A stretch of 22,025 nucleotides of DNA from Candidatus Pacearchaeota archaeon UBA92 (lineage in GTDB: Archaea; Nanobdellota; Nanobdellia; Pacearchaeales; GW2011-AR1), in the NCBI GenBank assembly GCA_002497285.1, contig DANJ01000002.1, positions 1 to 22,025 on the forward strand. Direction: 5' to 3'. The notes under the pieces were generated by a model. That model was not told the origin of the DNA. It made no database searches and worked only from the letters and a program-made list of their open reading frames with translations. Below are positions 21,662 to 22,025 of the stretch, one piece after another. The position numbers and the translations under genes were made by a program. Numbering within the stretch: the first letter of the stretch is position 1; the number at the start of each line of letters is the position of its first letter.

Positions 21662-21955
21662 ATGGTTCCGAAATCCTTTGTTGTTTGTACAGGTGAGCAA
21701 CATGAAATTCAGCATATAGTAGATGGTTTTTTTCAAGAGCGAGTTTGTGATTTGACAAGAGAAGGATTAGATAGAAATTTGTTTCATATGAGAAGCGGAG
21801 AGATTTCCTATAATGGAACCCAGGTAACTGATGATAGGTTAACTTATTTGCTATATCAAGACAGAGTTGTAGCCGTTGTTCTTGAAACCAGAACTGACTG
21901 GAATCAAGCAAGATATGATTTCTTTGAGAATGGTCTGGAAGATATAAAACCTTAA
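21662..21955 (+). CDS. Hypothetical protein, 97 residues
   Basis: I do not recognise this small acidic protein. It starts MVPKSFVVCTGEQHEIQHIV, has two cysteines (C9, C29), a charged middle and a strand-like DRVVAVVLETR (87% of the way through a likely alpha/beta fold). There is no signal or transmembrane segment. A TATA box at leaderless spacing and a perfect AT-only inverted repeat four bases after the stop support an independent transcription unit. The antisense frame is also open, but it lacks a promoter. Confidence 0.65.
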   Translation: MVPKSFVVCTGEQHEIQHIVDGFFQERVCDLTREGLDRNLFHMRSGEISYNGTQVTDDRLTYLLYQDRVVAVVLETRTDWNQARYDFFENGLEDIKP

Positions 21956-21958
21956 CTT

Positions 21959-21979
21959 CTAAAAATTTAAAATTTTTAG
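21959..21979. terminator. Perfect AT-only inverted repeat after the 97-residue gene
   Basis: Two 10-nt arms, CTAAAAATTT and AAATTTTTAG, flank a single A. The repeat begins four bases after the stop codon. T runs on both strands could act in archaeal termination or 3'-end formation in both directions. Confidence 0.45.
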
Positions 21980-22003
21980 GACCTCAGAAATTTTTCGATT
22001 TTC

Positions 22004-22016
22004 GGCTTTGTCCGGA
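22004..22016 (+). repeat. 13-bp repeat, right copy
   Basis: GGCTTTGTCCGGA, 48 bp past the stop of the 97-residue gene. Its orientation relative to the preceding gene is the same as for the left copy. Confidence 0.6.
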
Positions 22017-22025
22017 GTTAAATAA

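Overview
The window looks like a chromosomal segment of a small-genome archaeon, most likely a DPANN lineage such as Pacearchaeota or Woesearchaeota. The lineage is an inference from protein style. The evidence is archaeal-type GluRS, ThrRS and TrpRS, a type IV pilin-like protein with a class III signal, many short AT-rich single-gene transcription units, and TATA boxes placed about 20-30 nt before the start codon of nearly every first gene. That spacing implies leaderless transcripts. Downstream genes in operons instead carry GGAG/GGAGG sites or overlap the preceding stop codon. No rRNA, tRNA, CRISPR array, transposase or integrase was seen, and no gap between genes exceeds about 170 bp.

Layout: a Methyltransf_33-like methyltransferase diverges from gltX (1-2716). 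A pilin-like protein and a CYTH-domain phosphohydrolase follow, stop-to-stop with an unknown coiled-coil protein and thrS on the minus strand (2759-6180). A plus-strand cassette at 6294-7412 encodes an unknown protein, a SleB-like cell wall hydrolase and a 32-residue peptide. On the minus strand, trpS is followed by a membrane-anchored gene split by an in-frame TAA (7461-9135). At 9214-11389 lie a small charged protein and a receptor-like membrane protein whose cytoplasmic part resembles a class III nucleotide cyclase without its metal-binding aspartates. HtpX and LemA (11831-13574) flank a divergent 58-residue gene. A membrane-tethered CPDC thioredoxin-fold protein, a cysteine desulfurase, a tiny basic ORF and a two-gene minus-strand operon (DUF5652-like plus a small SH3-like protein) follow.

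The right part is nucleotide metabolism. nrdR, nrdJ (B12-dependent ribonucleotide reductase) and a 49-residue Cys/His protein form a tightly overlapped operon behind two NrdR-box-like palindromes 31 bp apart. Next come an orotate phosphoribosyltransferase-like gene with pyrF, thioredoxin and an unknown 97-residue protein.

Most genes are housekeeping: tRNA charging, deoxynucleotide and UMP synthesis, redox, membrane quality control. The parts that deserve a second look are the archaeal SleB cassette, the pseudo-cyclase receptor, the tandem operator before nrdR, the interrupted membrane gene with its 21-bp tandem repeat, several genes below 60 codons, and a 13-bp inverted repeat near both window ends. 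I did not find a clear undescribed multi-gene defence or mobile system.
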